The translations under genes were made by a program, and so were the position numbers. Of a stretch of 64,000 nucleotides of DNA, positions 45,937 to 59,533 are shown one piece after another. The stretch comes from Eledone cirrhosa. Its lineage: Eukaryota > Mollusca > Cephalopoda > Octopoda > Eledonidae. Under the pieces are notes generated by a model. That model did no database searches, was not told the origin of the DNA, and saw only the letters and a program-made list of their open reading frames with translations. How positions within the stretch are numbered: position 1 is the first letter of the stretch; each line of letters begins with the position of its first letter. The DNA lies in assembly GCA_964016885.1 (NCBI GenBank), contig OZ024759.1, forward strand, positions 2,369,001 to 2,433,000, read 5' to 3'.

Positions 45937-48900
45937 CATGACAGTCTATATTAGTAACATGACACAGTCTATATTAGTAACATGACAAAGTCTATATTAG
46001 TAGCATGACACAGTCTATATTAGTAACATGACACAGTCTATATTAGTAACATGACACAGTCTATATTAGTAACATGACACAGTCTATATTAGTAACATGA
46101 CACTGTCTATATTAGTAACATGACAAAGTCTATATTAGTAGCATGACACAGTCTATATTAGTAACATGACACAGTCTATATTAGTAGCATGACAAAGTCT
46201 ATATTAGTAACATGACACAGTCTATATTAGTAACATGACACAGTCTATATTAGTAACATGACACAGTCTATATTAGTAACATGACAAAGTCTATATTAGT
46301 AACATGACAAAGTCTATATTAGTAACATGACAAAGTCTATATTAGTAACATGACACAGTCTATATTAGTAACATGACACAGTCTATATTAGTAACATGAC
46401 AAAGTCTATATTAGTAGCATGACAAAGTCTATATTAGTAATATGACACAGTCTATATTAGTAGCATGACAAAGTCTATATTAGTAACATGACAAAGTCTA
46501 TATTAGTAACATGACACAGTCTATATTAGTAACATGACAAAGTCTATATTAGTAACATGACAAAGTCTATATTAGTAACATGACACAGTCTATATTAGTA
46601 ACATGACAAAGTCTATATTAGTAACATGACAAAGTCTATATTAGTAACATGACAGTCTATATTAGTAACATGACACAGTCTATATTAGTAACATGACAAA
46701 GTCTATATTAGTAGCATGACACAGTCTATATTAGTAACATGACACTGTCTATATTGGTAACATGACAAAGTCTATATTAGTAGCATGACACTGTCTATAT
46801 TAGTAACATGACACAGTCTATATTAGTAACATGACACTGTCTATATTAGTAACATGACACAGTCTATATTAGTAACATGACACAGTCTATATTAGTAACA
46901 TGACAAAGTCTATATTAGTAACATGACAAAGTCTATATTAGTAACATGACAAAGTCTATATTAGTAACATGACAAAGTCAATATTAGTAACATGACAAAG
47001 TCTATATTAGTAACATGACAAAGTCTATATTAGTAACATGACAAAGTCTATATTAGTAACATGGCAAAGTCTATATTAGTAACATGACAAAGTCTATATT
47101 AGTAACATGACACAGTCTATATTAGTAGCATGACACAGTCTATATTAGTAACATGACACAGTCTATATTAGTAGCATGACAAAGTCTATATTAGTAACAT
47201 GACAAAGTCTATGTTAGTAACATGACACAGTCTATATTAGTAACATGACAAAGTCTATATTAGTAACATGACAAAGTCTATATTAGTAACATGACACAGT
47301 CTATATTAGTAACATGACAAAGTCTATATTAGTAACATGACAAAGTCTATATTAGTAACATGACAGTCTATATTAGTAACATGACACAGTCTATATTAGT
47401 AACATGACAAAGTCTATATTAGTAGCATGACACAGTCTATATTAGTAACATGACACAGTCTATATTAGTAACATGACACAGTCTATATTAGTAACATGGC
47501 AAAGTCTATATTAGTAACATGACAAAGTCTATATTAGTAACATGACACAGTCTATATTAGTAACATGACACAGTCTATATTAGTAACATGACACAGTCTA
47601 TATTAGTAACATGACACAGTCTATATTAGTAACATGACACAGTCTATATTAGTAACATGACACAGTCTATATTAGTAACATGACACAGTCTATATTAGTA
47701 ACATGACACAGTCTATATTAGTAACATGACAAAGTCTATATTAGTAACATGACACAGTCTATATTAGTAACATGACACAGTCTATATTAGTAACATGACA
47801 CAGTCTATATTAGTAACATGACACAGTCTATATTAGTAGCATGACAAAGTCTATATTAGTAACATGACACAGTCTATATTAGTAACATGACAAAGTCTAT
47901 ATTAGTAACATGACACAGTCTATATTAGTAACATGACAAAGTCTATATTAGTAGCATGACAAAGTCTATATTAGTAGCATGACAAAGTCTATATTAGTAG
48001 CATGACAAAGTCTATATTAGTAACATGACAAAGTCTATATTAGTAACATGACAACGTCTATATTAGTAACATGACACAGTCTATATTAGTAACATGACAC
48101 AGTCTATATTAGTAGCATGACAAAGTCTATATTAGTAACATGACACAGTCTATATTAGTAACATGACACAGTCTATATTAGTAACATGACACAGTCTATA
48201 TTAATAGCATGACAAAGTCTATATTAGTAACATGACACAGTCTATATTAGTAACATGACAAAGTCTATATTAGTAACATGACACAGTCTATATTAGTAAC
48301 ATGACAAAGTCTATATTTGTAGCATGACAAAGTCTATATTAGTAGCATGACAAAGTCTATATTAGTAGCATGACAAAGTCTATATTAGTAACATGACAAA
48401 GTCTATATTAGTAACATGACAAAGTCTATATTAGTAACATGACACAGTCTATATTAGTAGCATGACACAGTCTATATTAGTAACATGACAAAGTCTATAT
48501 TAGTAGCATGACAGTCTATATTAGTAACATGACACAGTCTATATTAGTAACATGACAAAGTCTATATTAGTAGCATGACACAGTCTATATTAGTAACATG
48601 ACACAGTCTATATTAGTAACATGACACAGTCTATATTAGTAACATGACACAGTCTATATTAGTAACATGACACTGTCTATATTAGTAACATGACAAAGTC
48701 TATATTAGTAGCATGACACAGTCTATATTAGTAACATGACACAGTCTATATTAGTAGCATGACAAAGTCTATATTAGTAACATGACACAGTCTATATTAG
48801 TAACATGACACAGTCTATATTAGTAACATGACACAGTCTATATTAGTAACATGACAAAGTCTATATTAGTAACATGACAAAGTCTATATTAGTAACATGA

Positions 48901-51082
48901 CAAAGTCTATATTAGTAACATGACACAGTCTATATTAGTAACATGACACAGTCTATATTAGTAACATGACAAAGTCTATATTAGTAGCATGACAAAGTCT
49001 ATATTAGTAATATGACACAGTCTATATTAGTAGCATGACAAAGTCTATATTAGTAACATGACAAAGTCTATATTAGTAACATGACACAGTCTATATTAGT
49101 AACATGACAAAGTCTATATTAGTAACATGACAAAGTCTATATTAGTAACATGACACAGTCTATATTAGTAACATGACAAAGTCTATATTAGTAACATGAC
49201 AAAGTCTATATTAGTAACATGACAGTCTATATTAGTAACATGACACAGTCTATATTAGTAACATGACAAAGTCTATATTAGTAGCATGACACAGTCTATA
49301 TTAGTAACATGACACTGTCTATATTGGTAACATGACAAAGTCTATATTAGTAGCATGACACTGTCTATATTAGTAACATGACACAGTCTATATTAGTAAC
49401 ATGACACTGTCTATATTAGTAACATGACACAGTCTATATTAGTAACATGACACAGTCTATATTAGTAACATGACAAAGTCTATATTAGTAACATGACAAA
49501 GTCTATATTAGTAACATGACAAAGTCTATATTAGTAACATGACAAAGTCAATATTAGTAACATGACAAAGTCTATATTAGTAACATGACAAAGTCTATAT
49601 TAGTAACATGACAAAGTCTATATTAGTAACATGGCAAAGTCTATATTAGTAACATGACAAAGTCTATATTAGTAACATGACACAGTCTATATTAGTAGCA
49701 TGACACAGTCTATATTAGTAACATGACACAGTCTATATTAGTAGCATGACAAAGTCTATATTAGTAACATGACAAAGTCTATGTTAGTAACATGACACAG
49801 TCTATATTAGTAACATGACAAAGTCTATATTAGTAACATGACAAAGTCTATATTAGTAACATGACACAGTCTATATTAGTAACATGACAAAGTCTATATT
49901 AGTAACATGACAAAGTCTATATTAGTAACATGACAGTCTATATTAGTAACATGACACAGTCTATATTAGTAACATGACAAAGTCTATATTAGTAGCATGA
50001 CACAGTCTATATTAGTAACATGACACAGTCTATATTAGTAACATGACACAGTCTATATTAGTAACATGGCAAAGTCTATATTAGTAACATGACAAAGTCT
50101 ATATTAGTAACATGACACAGTCTATATTAGTAACATGACACAGTCTATATTAGTAACATGACACAGTCTATATTAGTAACATGACACAGTCTATATTAGT
50201 AACATGACACAGTCTATATTAGTAACATGACACAGTCTATATTAGTAACATGACACAGTCTATATTAGTAACATGACACAGTCTATATTAGTAACATGAC
50301 AAAGTCTATATTAGTAACATGACACAGTCTATATTAGTAACATGACACAGTCTATATTAGTAACATGACACAGTCTATATTAGTAACATGACACAGTCTA
50401 TATTAGTAGCATGACAAAGTCTATATTAGTAACATGACACAGTCTATATTAGTAACATGACAAAGTCTATATTAGTAACATGACACAGTCTATATTAGTA
50501 ACATGACAAAGTCTATATTAGTAGCATGACAAAGTCTATATTAGTAGCATGACAAAGTCTATATTAGTAGCATGACAAAGTCTATATTAGTAACATGACA
50601 AAGTCTATATTAGTAACATGACAACGTCTATATTAGTAACATGACACAGTCTATATTAGTAACATGACACAGTCTATATTAGTAGCATGACAAAGTCTAT
50701 ATTAGTAACATGACACAGTCTATATTAGTAACATGACACAGTCTATATTAGTAACATGACACAGTCTATATTAATAGCATGACAAAGTCTATATTAGTAA
50801 CATGACACAGTCTATATTAGTAACATGACAAAGTCTATATTAGTAACATGACACAGTCTATATTAGTAACATGACAAAGTCTATATTTGTAGCATGACAA
50901 AGTCTATATTAGTAGCATGACAAAGTCTATATTAGTAGCATGACAAAGTCTATATTAGTAACATGACAAAGTCTATATTAGTAACATGACAAAGTCTATA
51001 TTAGTAACATGACACAGTCTATATTAGTAGCATGACACAGTCTATATTAGTAACATGACAAAGTCTATATTAGTAGCATGAC
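45937..51082. repeat. 2,570-bp tandem duplication inside the satellite
   Basis: 45937-48506 is repeated at 48507-51076, with matching to 51082, at a constant offset of 2,570 bp. Markers that line up include GACACTGTC at 46101 and 48671, and TATTGGTAAC at 46751 and 49321. At the left edge TAACATG in one copy faces TAGCATG in the other; past 51082 GACAGTC faces GACAAAGTC. The length equals 109 units of 23 bp plus three of 21 bp. I saw no internal mismatch in the lines compared. Confidence 0.88.
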
Positions 51083-54000
51083 AAAGTCTATATTAGTAAC
51101 ATGACACAGTCTATATTAGTAATATGACAAAGTCTATATTAGTAACATGACAAAGTCTATATTAGTAACATGACACAGTCTATATTAGTAACATGACAAT
51201 GTCTATATTAGTAACATGACAAAGTCTATATTAGTAACATGACACAGTCTATATTAGTAACATGACACAGTCTATATTAGTAACATGACACAGTCTATAT
51301 TAGTAACATGACACAGTCTATATTAGTAACATGACACAGTCTATATTTGTAACATGACAAAGTCTATATTAGTAACATGACAAAGTCTATATTAGTAACA
51401 TGACACAGTCTATATTAGTAACATGACACAGTCTATATTAGTAACATGACACAGTCTATATTAGTAACATGACACAGTCTATATTAGTAACATGACAAAG
51501 TCTATATTAGTAGCATGACAAAGTCTATATTAGTAGCATGACAAAGTCTATATTAGTAGCATGACAAAGTCTATATCAGTAACATGACAAAGTCTATATT
51601 AGTAACATGACAAAGTCTATATTAGTAACATGACACAGTCTATATTAGTAGCATGACAAAGTCTATATTAGTAACATGACACAGTCTATATTAGTAGCAT
51701 GACAAAGTCTATATTAGTAACATGACACAGTCTATATTAGTAACATGACACAGTCTATATTAGTAACATGACACAATCTATATTAGTAACATGACAAAGT
51801 CTATATTAGTAACATGACAAAGTCTATATTAGTAACATGACAAAGTCTATATTAGTAACATGACACAGTCTATATTAGTAACATGACACAGTCTATATTA
51901 GTAACATGACAAAGTCTATATTAGTAGCATGACAAAGTCTATATTAGTAACATGACACAGTCTATATTAGTAGCATGACAAAGTCTATATTACTAACATG
52001 ACTCAGTCTATATTAATAACATGACAAAGTCTATATTAGTAGCATGACAAAGTCTATATTAGTAACATGACACAGTCTATATTAGTAGCATGACAAAGTC
52101 TATATTAGTAACATGACAAAGTCTATATTAGTAACATGACACAGTCTATATTAGTAACATGACAAAGTCTATATTAGTAACATGACAAAGTCTATATTAG
52201 TAACATGACACAGTCTATATAAGTAACATGACAAAGTCTATATTAGTAACATGACAAAGTCTATATTAGTAACATGACAGTCTATATTAGTAACATGACA
52301 CAGTCTATATTAGTAACATGACAAAGTCTATATTAGTAGCATGACACAGTCTATATTAGTAACATGACACAGTCTATATTAGTAACATGACACAGTCTAT
52401 ATTAGTAACATGACACAGTCTATATTAGTAACATGACACTGTCTATATTAGTAACATGACAAAGTCTATATTAGTAGCATGACACAGTCTATATTAGTAA
52501 CATGACACAGTCTATATTAGTAGCATGACAAAGTCTATATTAGTAACATGACACAGTCTATATTAGTAACATGACACAGTCTATATTAGTAACATGACAC
52601 AGTCTATATTAGTAACATGACAAAGTCTATATTAGTAACATGACAAAGTCTATATTAGTAACATGACAAAGTCTATATTAGTAACATGACACAGTCTATA
52701 TTAGTAACATGACACAGTCTATATTAGTAACATGACAAAGTCTATATTAGTAGCATGACAAATTCTATATTAGTAATATGACACAGTCTATATTAGTAGC
52801 ATGACAAAGTCTATATTAGTAACATGACAAAGTCTATATTAGTAACATGACAAAGTCTATATTAGTAACATGACACAGTCTATATTAGTAACATGACACA
52901 GTCTATATTAGTAACATGACAAAGTCTATATTAGTAGCATGACAAATTCTATATTAGTAATATGACACAGTCTATATTAGTAGCATGACAAAGTCTATAT
53001 TAGTAACATGACAAAGTCTATATTAGTAACATGACACAGTCTATATTAGTAACATGACAAAGTCTATATTAGTAACATGACAAAGTCTATATTAGTAACA
53101 TGACAAAGTCTATATTAGTAACATGACAGTCTATATTAGTAACATGACACAGTCTATATTAGTAACATGACAAAGTCTATATTAGTAGCATGACACAGTC
53201 TATATTAGTAACATGACACTGTCTATATTGGTAACATGACAAAGTCTATATTAGTAGCATGACACAGTCTATATTAGTAACATGACACAGTCTATATTAG
53301 TAACATGACACTGTCTATATTAGTAACATGACACAGTCTATATTAGTAACATGACAAAGTCTATATTAGTAACATGACAAAGTCTATATTAGTAACATGA
53401 CAAAGTCTATATTAGTAACATGACAAAGTCTATATTAGTAACATGACAAAGTCTATATTAGTAACATGACAAAGTCTATATTAGTAACATGACAAAGTCT
53501 ATATTAGTAACATGGCAAAGTCTATATTAGTAACATGACAAAGTCTATATTAGTAACATGACACAGTCTATATTAGTAGCATGACACAGTCTATATTAGT
53601 AACATGACACAGTCTATATTAGTAGCATGACAAAGTCTATATTAGTAACATGACAAAGTCTATATTAGTAACATGACACAGTCTATATTAGTAACATGAC
53701 AAAGTCTATATTAGTAACATGACAAAGTCTATATTAGTAACATGACACAGTCTATATTAGTAACATGACAAAGTCTATATTAGTAACATGACAAAGTCTA
53801 TATTAGTAACATGACAGTCTATATTAGTAACATGACACAGTCTATATTAGTAACATGACAAAGTCTATATTAGTAGCATGACACAGTCTATATTAGTAAC
53901 ATGACACAGTCTATATTAGTAACATGACACAGTCTATATTAGTAACATGACACAGTCTATATTAGTAACATGACACTGTCTATATTAGTAACATGACAAA

Positions 54001-57000
54001 GTCTATATTAGTAGCATGACACAGTCTATATTAGTAACATGACACAGTCTATATTAGTAGCATGACAAAGTCTATATTAGTAACATGACACAGTCTATAT
54101 TAGTAACATGACACAGTCTATATTAGTAACATGACACAGTCTATATTAGTAACATGACAAAGTCTATATTAGTAACATGACAAAGTCTATATTAGTAACA
54201 TGACAAAGTCTATATTAGTAACATGACACAGTCTATATTAGTAACATGACACAGTCTATATTAGTAACATGACAAAGTCTATATTAGTAGCATGACAAAG
54301 TCTATATTAGTAACATGACACAGTCTATATTAGTAGCATGACAAAGTCTATATTAGTAACATGACAAAGTCTATATTAGTAACATGACACAGTCTATATT
54401 AGTAACATGACAAAGTCTATATTAGTAACATGACAAAGTCTATATTAGTAACATGACACAGTCTATATTAGTAACATGACAAAGTCTATATTAGTAACAT
54501 GACAAAGTCTATATTAGTAACATGACAGTCTATATTAGTAACATGACACAGTCTATATTAGTAACATGACAAAGTCTATATTAGTAGCATGACACAGTCT
54601 ATATTAGTAACATGACACAGTCTATATTAGTAACATGACACAGTCTATATTAGTAACATGACACAGTCTATATTAGTAACATGACACTGTCTATATTGGT
54701 AACATGACAAAGTCTATATTAGTAGCATGACACAGTCTATATTAGTAACATGACACAGTCTATATTAGTAACATGACACTGTCTATATTAGTAACATGAC
54801 ACAGTCTATATTAGTAACATGACACAGTCTATATTAGTAACATGACAAAGTCTATATTAGTAACATGACAAAGTCTATATTAGTAACATGACAAAGTCTA
54901 TATTAGTAACATGACAAAGTCTATATTAGTAACATGACAAAGTCTATATTAGTAACATGACAAAGTCTATATTAGTAACATGACAAAGTCTATATTAGTA
55001 ACATGGCAAAGTCTATATTAGTAACATGACAAAGTCTATATTAGTAACATGACAAAGTCTATATTAGTAACATGACAAAGTCTATATTAGTAACATGACA
55101 AAGTCTATATTAGTAACATGACAAAGTCTATATTAGTAACATGACAGTCTATATTAGTAACATTACAAAGTCTATATTAGTAGCATGACAAAGTCTATAT
55201 TAGTAACATGACAAAGTCTATATTAGTAACATGACAAAGTCTATATTAGTAACATGACAAAGTCTATATTAGTAACATGACAAAGTCTATATTAGTAACA
55301 TGACAAAGTCTATATTAGTAACATGACACAGTCTATATTAGTAGCATGACAAAGTCTATATTAGTAACATGACACAGTCTATATTAGTAACATGACAAAG
55401 TCTATATTAGTAACATGACACAGTCTATATTAGTAACATGACACAGTCTATATTAGTAACATGACACAGTCTATATTAGTAACATGACACAGTCTATATT
55501 AGTAGCATGACAAAGTCTATATTAGTAACATGACACAGTCTATATTAGTAACATGACAAAGTCTATATTAGTAACATGACACAGTCTATATTAGTAACAT
55601 GACAAAGTCTATATTAGTAGCATGACAAAGTCTATATTAGTAGCATGACAAAGTCTATATTAGTAGCATGACAAAGTCTATATTAGTAACATGACAAAGT
55701 CTATATTAGTAACATGACAACGTCTATATTAGTAACATGACACAGTCTATATTAGTAACATGACACAGTCTATATTAGTAGCATGACAAAGTCTATATTA
55801 GTAACATGACACAGTCTATATTAGTAACATGACACAGTCTATATTAGTAACATGACACAGTCTATATTAATAGTATGGCAAAGTCTATATTAGTAACATG
55901 ACACAGTCTATATTAGTAACATGACAAAGTCTATATTAGTAACATGACACAGTCTATATTAGTAACATGACAAAGTCTATATTTGTAGCATGACAAAGTC
56001 TATATTAGTAGCATGACAAAGTCTATATTAGTAGCATGACAAAGTCTATATTAGTAACATGACAAAGTCTATATTAGTAACATGACAAAGTCTATATTAG
56101 TAACATGACACAGTCTATATTAGTAGCATGACACAGTCTATATTAGTAACATGACAAAGTCTATATTAGTAGCATGACAAAGTCTATATTAGTAACATGA
56201 CACAGTCTATATTAGTAACATGACAAAGTCTATATTAGTAACATGACAAAGTCTATATTAGTAACATGACACAGTCTATATTAGTAACATGACAATGTCT
56301 ATATTAGTAACATGACAAAGTCTATATTAGTAACATGACACAGTCTATATTAGTAACATGACACAGTCTATATTAGTAACATGACACAGTCTATATTAGT
56401 AACATGACACAGTCTATATTAGTAACATGACACAGTCTATATTTGTAACATGACAAAGTCTATATTAGTAACATGACAAAGTCTATATTAGTAACATGAC
56501 AAAGTCTATATTAGTAACATGACACAGTCTATATTAGTAACATGACACAGTCTATATTAGTAACATGACACAGTCTATATTAGTAACATGACACAGTCTA
56601 TATTAATAACATGACAAAGTCTATATTAGTAGCATGACAAAGTCTATATTAGTAGCATGACAAAGTCTATATTAGTAGCATGACAAAGTCTATATTAGTA
56701 ACATGACAAAGTCTATATTAGTAACATGACAAAGTCTATATTAGTAACATGACACAGTCTATATTAGTAGCATGACAAAGTCTATATTAGTAACATGACA
56801 CAGTCTATATTAGTAGCATGACAAAGTCTATATTAGTAACATGACACAGTCTATATTAGTAACATGACACAGTCTATATTAGTAACATGACAAAGTCTAT
56901 ATTAGTAACATGACAAAGTCTATATTAGTAACATGACAGTCTATATTAGTAACATGACACAGTCTATATTAGTAACATGACAAAGTCTATATTAGTAGCA

Positions 57001-58860
57001 TGACACAGTCTATATTAGTAACATGACACAGTCTATATTAGTAACATGACACAGTCTATATTAGTAACATGACACAGTCTATATTAGTAACATGACACTG
57101 TCTATATTAGTAACATGACAAAGTCTATATTAGTAGCATGACACAGTCTATATTAGTAACATGACACAGTCTATATTAGTAGCATGACAAAGTCTATATT
57201 AGTAACATGACACAGTCTATATTAGTAACATGACACAGTCTATATTAGTAACATGACACAGTCTATATTAGTAACATGACAAAGTCTATATTAGTAACAT
57301 GACAAAGTCTATATTAGTAACATGACAAAGTCTATATTAGTAACATGACACAGTCTATATTAGTAACATGACACAGTCTATATTAGTAACATGACAAAGT
57401 CTATATTAGTAGCATGACAAAGTCTATATTAGTAACATGACACAGTCTATATTAGTAGCATGACAAAGTCTATATTACTAACATGACACAGTCTATATTA
57501 ATAACATGACAAAGTCTATATTAGTAGCATGACAAAGTCTATATTAGTAACATGACACAGTCTATATTAGTAGCATGACAAAGTCTATATTAGTAACATG
57601 ACAAAGTCTATATTAGTAACATGACACAGTCTATATTAGTAACATGACAAAGTCTATATTAGTAACATGACAAAGTCTATATTAATAACATGACACAGTC
57701 TATATTAGTAACATGACAAAGTCTATATTAGTAACATGACAAAGTCTATATTAGTAACATGACAGTCTATATTAGTAACATGACACAGTCTATATTAGTA
57801 ACATGACAACGTCTATATTAGTAGCATGACACAGTCTATATTAGTAACATGACACAGTCTATATTAGTAACATGACACAGTCTATATTAGTAACATGACA
57901 CAGTCTATATTAGTAACATGACACTGTCTATATTAGTAACATGACAAAGTCTATATTAGTAGCATGACACAGTCTATATTAGTAACATGACACAGTCTAT
58001 ATTAGTAACATGACACTGTCTATATTAGTAACATGACACAGTCTATATTAGTAACATGACAAAGTCTATATTAGTAACATGACAAAGTCTATATTAGTAA
58101 CATGACAAAGTCTATATTAGTAACATGACAAAGTCTATATTAGTAGCATGACAAAGTCTATATTAGTAACATGACAAAGTCTATATTAGTAACATGACAA
58201 AGTCTATATTAGTAACATGACAAAGTCTATATTAGTAACATGACAATGTCTATATTAGTAACATGACAAAGTCTATATTAGTAACATGACAAAGTCTATA
58301 TTAGTAACATGACAAAGTCTATATTAGTAACATGACAAAGTCTATATTAGTAACATGACAAAGTCTATATTAGTAACATGACAAAGTCTATATTAGTAAC
58401 ATGATACAGTCTATATTAGTAACATGACACAGTCTATATTAGTAACATGATACAGTCTATATTAGTAACATGACACAGTCTATATTAGTAACATGACAGT
58501 CTATATTAGTAACATGACACAGTCTATATTAGTAACATGGCACTGTCTATATTAGTAGCATGACACAGTCTATATTAGTAACATGACAAAGTCTATATTA
58601 GTAACATGACACAGTCTATATTAGTAACATGACAAAGTCTATATTAGTAGCATGACACAGTCTATATTAGTAACATGACAAAGTCTATATTAGTAGCATG
58701 ACACAGTCTATATTAGTAACATGACAAAGTCTATATTAGTAACATGACACAGTCTATATTAGTAACATGACAAAGTCTATATTAGTAACATGACAAAGTC
58801 TATATTAGTAACATGACAAAGTCTATATTAGTAACATGACACAGTCTATATTAGTAACAT
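51083..58860. repeat. Distal satellite domain
   Basis: Units rich in ACAG centres, with GACACTGTC units recurring at, for example, about 52438, 53218, 53311, 53976, 54686, 54776, 57106, 57923 and 58015. The variant TATTACTAAC occurs at about 51991 and 57474, and earlier at 45655, marking a longer-range copy relationship. TATATTTGTAGC at 55980 replaces the TATGTTTGTAGC form used left of 43 kb. TACATT and TCGATA units were not seen here. Higher-order order is weaker than in the left domains. Confidence 0.75.
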
Positions 58861-58951
58861 GACAAAGTCTATATTAGTATCATGGCAAGATCTATATTTT
58901 TAGCATAACAAAGTCGGTATTAGTAACATGAGAAAGTCTATACTAGTAGGA
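58861..58951. repeat. Degenerate right edge of the satellite
   Basis: The last four or so units carry several substitutions each: CATGGCAAGATC, TTTTTAGCATAAC, GTCGGTATT, GAGAAAGTC and TACTAGTAGG. After them the 23-bp pattern stops. Inner units usually have none or one change, so decay is concentrated at the boundary. This is expected where unequal exchange no longer homogenises the end of a tandem array. It shows that the right end is a real array edge. Confidence 0.9.
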
Positions 58952-58973
58952 TGCGTGACAGACGGGATGTGCA

Positions 58974-59533
58974 GTGGTACGCGCAAAAGTGAAACTAATC
59001 ACTAAACGTAAAATCCGGTCTCCTGGTGTTGCCCTGCCCAAAAGATTGAATGCTGCTCGTCTTAGGGATAAAAATGTGAAGAGGGCATTGAAAGAAGAGA
59101 TGCAGGTTGCAGATCTCGGTGAGGATTGGCCGACCCTTAAAAAGTCGATTTATGATGTAGGCAGGCGTGTTCTGGGATTGGTGCAGGAAAACATCAAGAC
59201 TGGTTTAACGAGAATGATGAACATATAGAAGACTTGTTGGCTGAGAAGAGGCGTGCTCTGTCACGCTACTTGACGGCAAAACCACAGGAGAAGAATATGT
59301 TGCATGAGGAACTCAAGGATGTAAAATCACGTGTTAGGCGAAGTCATCCTCAGATGAAGGATCAGTGGTGGAGTGAAAAGGCTGATGAGATACAAACTGC
59401 ATCAGATTCCAATAACACAAAGCTGTTGTACAGTCTCTTGCGTGAAGTTTATGGACCGTCTTCTTCTCTGGTGACACCGCTTCGCACCAAGGATGGCAAA
59501 GAACTTCTTCGTGACTCACAAGGAATGCTATGA
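58974..59533 (+). pseudogene. LINE linker between endonuclease and reverse transcriptase (broken)
   Basis: Two frames together give the segment that precedes the polymerase domain in this LINE group. The first part (58974 to about 59196) is basic and contains VRAKVKL and PKRLNAARLRD. A one-base shift near 59196-59200 moves the reading to the next frame, where DWFNENDEHIEDLLAEKRR follows. It continues through DQWWSEKADEIQ and LREVYGPSSSLVTPLRTKDG, which resembles the usual WW...AEKIQ and VYGP...PLRS pattern. A TGA at 59531-59533 falls just before the WREHF motif that opens the next segment, in the same frame, so it is a nonsense mutation and not a real end. The ATGs at 58974 and 59234 are not real starts. 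Confidence 0.85.

Larger units (their letters stand above)
1..58949. repeat. Giant 23-bp satellite array, about 2,570 units
   Basis: Uninterrupted head-to-tail array of a 23-bp unit; positions 1-23 are a complete unit. The unit starts TAACATG, has a GACAAAGTC or GACACAGTC centre and ends TATATTAG, with 6-7 G/C bases of 23. The commonest variation is two-state: AAAG or ACAG in the centre, and TAACATG or TAGCATG at the start. Rarer variants are TATGTT, TACATT, TCGATA, GACAATGTC, GACAACGTC, GACACTGTC, ATGGCA, and a 21-bp unit with centre GACAGTC. No unrelated insertion was seen in 58.9 kb. There is no coding potential, because stops fall in every frame of both strands as the frame rotates. The array begins before the window. 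The unit resembles no satellite I can name. Copy number is length divided by unit size, not a count. Confidence 0.98.

Noticed and set aside
51999..52007. AP-1 site (TGACTCAG) in one unit
   Set aside because: It arises from a single base change in one unit among thousands; chance is enough.
1..58949. CRISPR array
   Set aside because: The 23-bp repeats are directly adjacent with no spacers, thousands in number and next to eukaryotic elements.
1..58949. Coding tandem-repeat protein
   Set aside because: The 23-bp period rotates the frame and stops occur on both strands; the AAAG to ACAG change alters a codon of the micro-ORF freely, so there is no sign of coding constraint.
1..58949. Telomeric repeat or CENP-B-box satellite
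   Set aside because: There is no TTAGGG-type unit, and no CENP-B-like TTCG...CGGG motif was seen in the unit. Centromere function cannot be excluded, only this marker.
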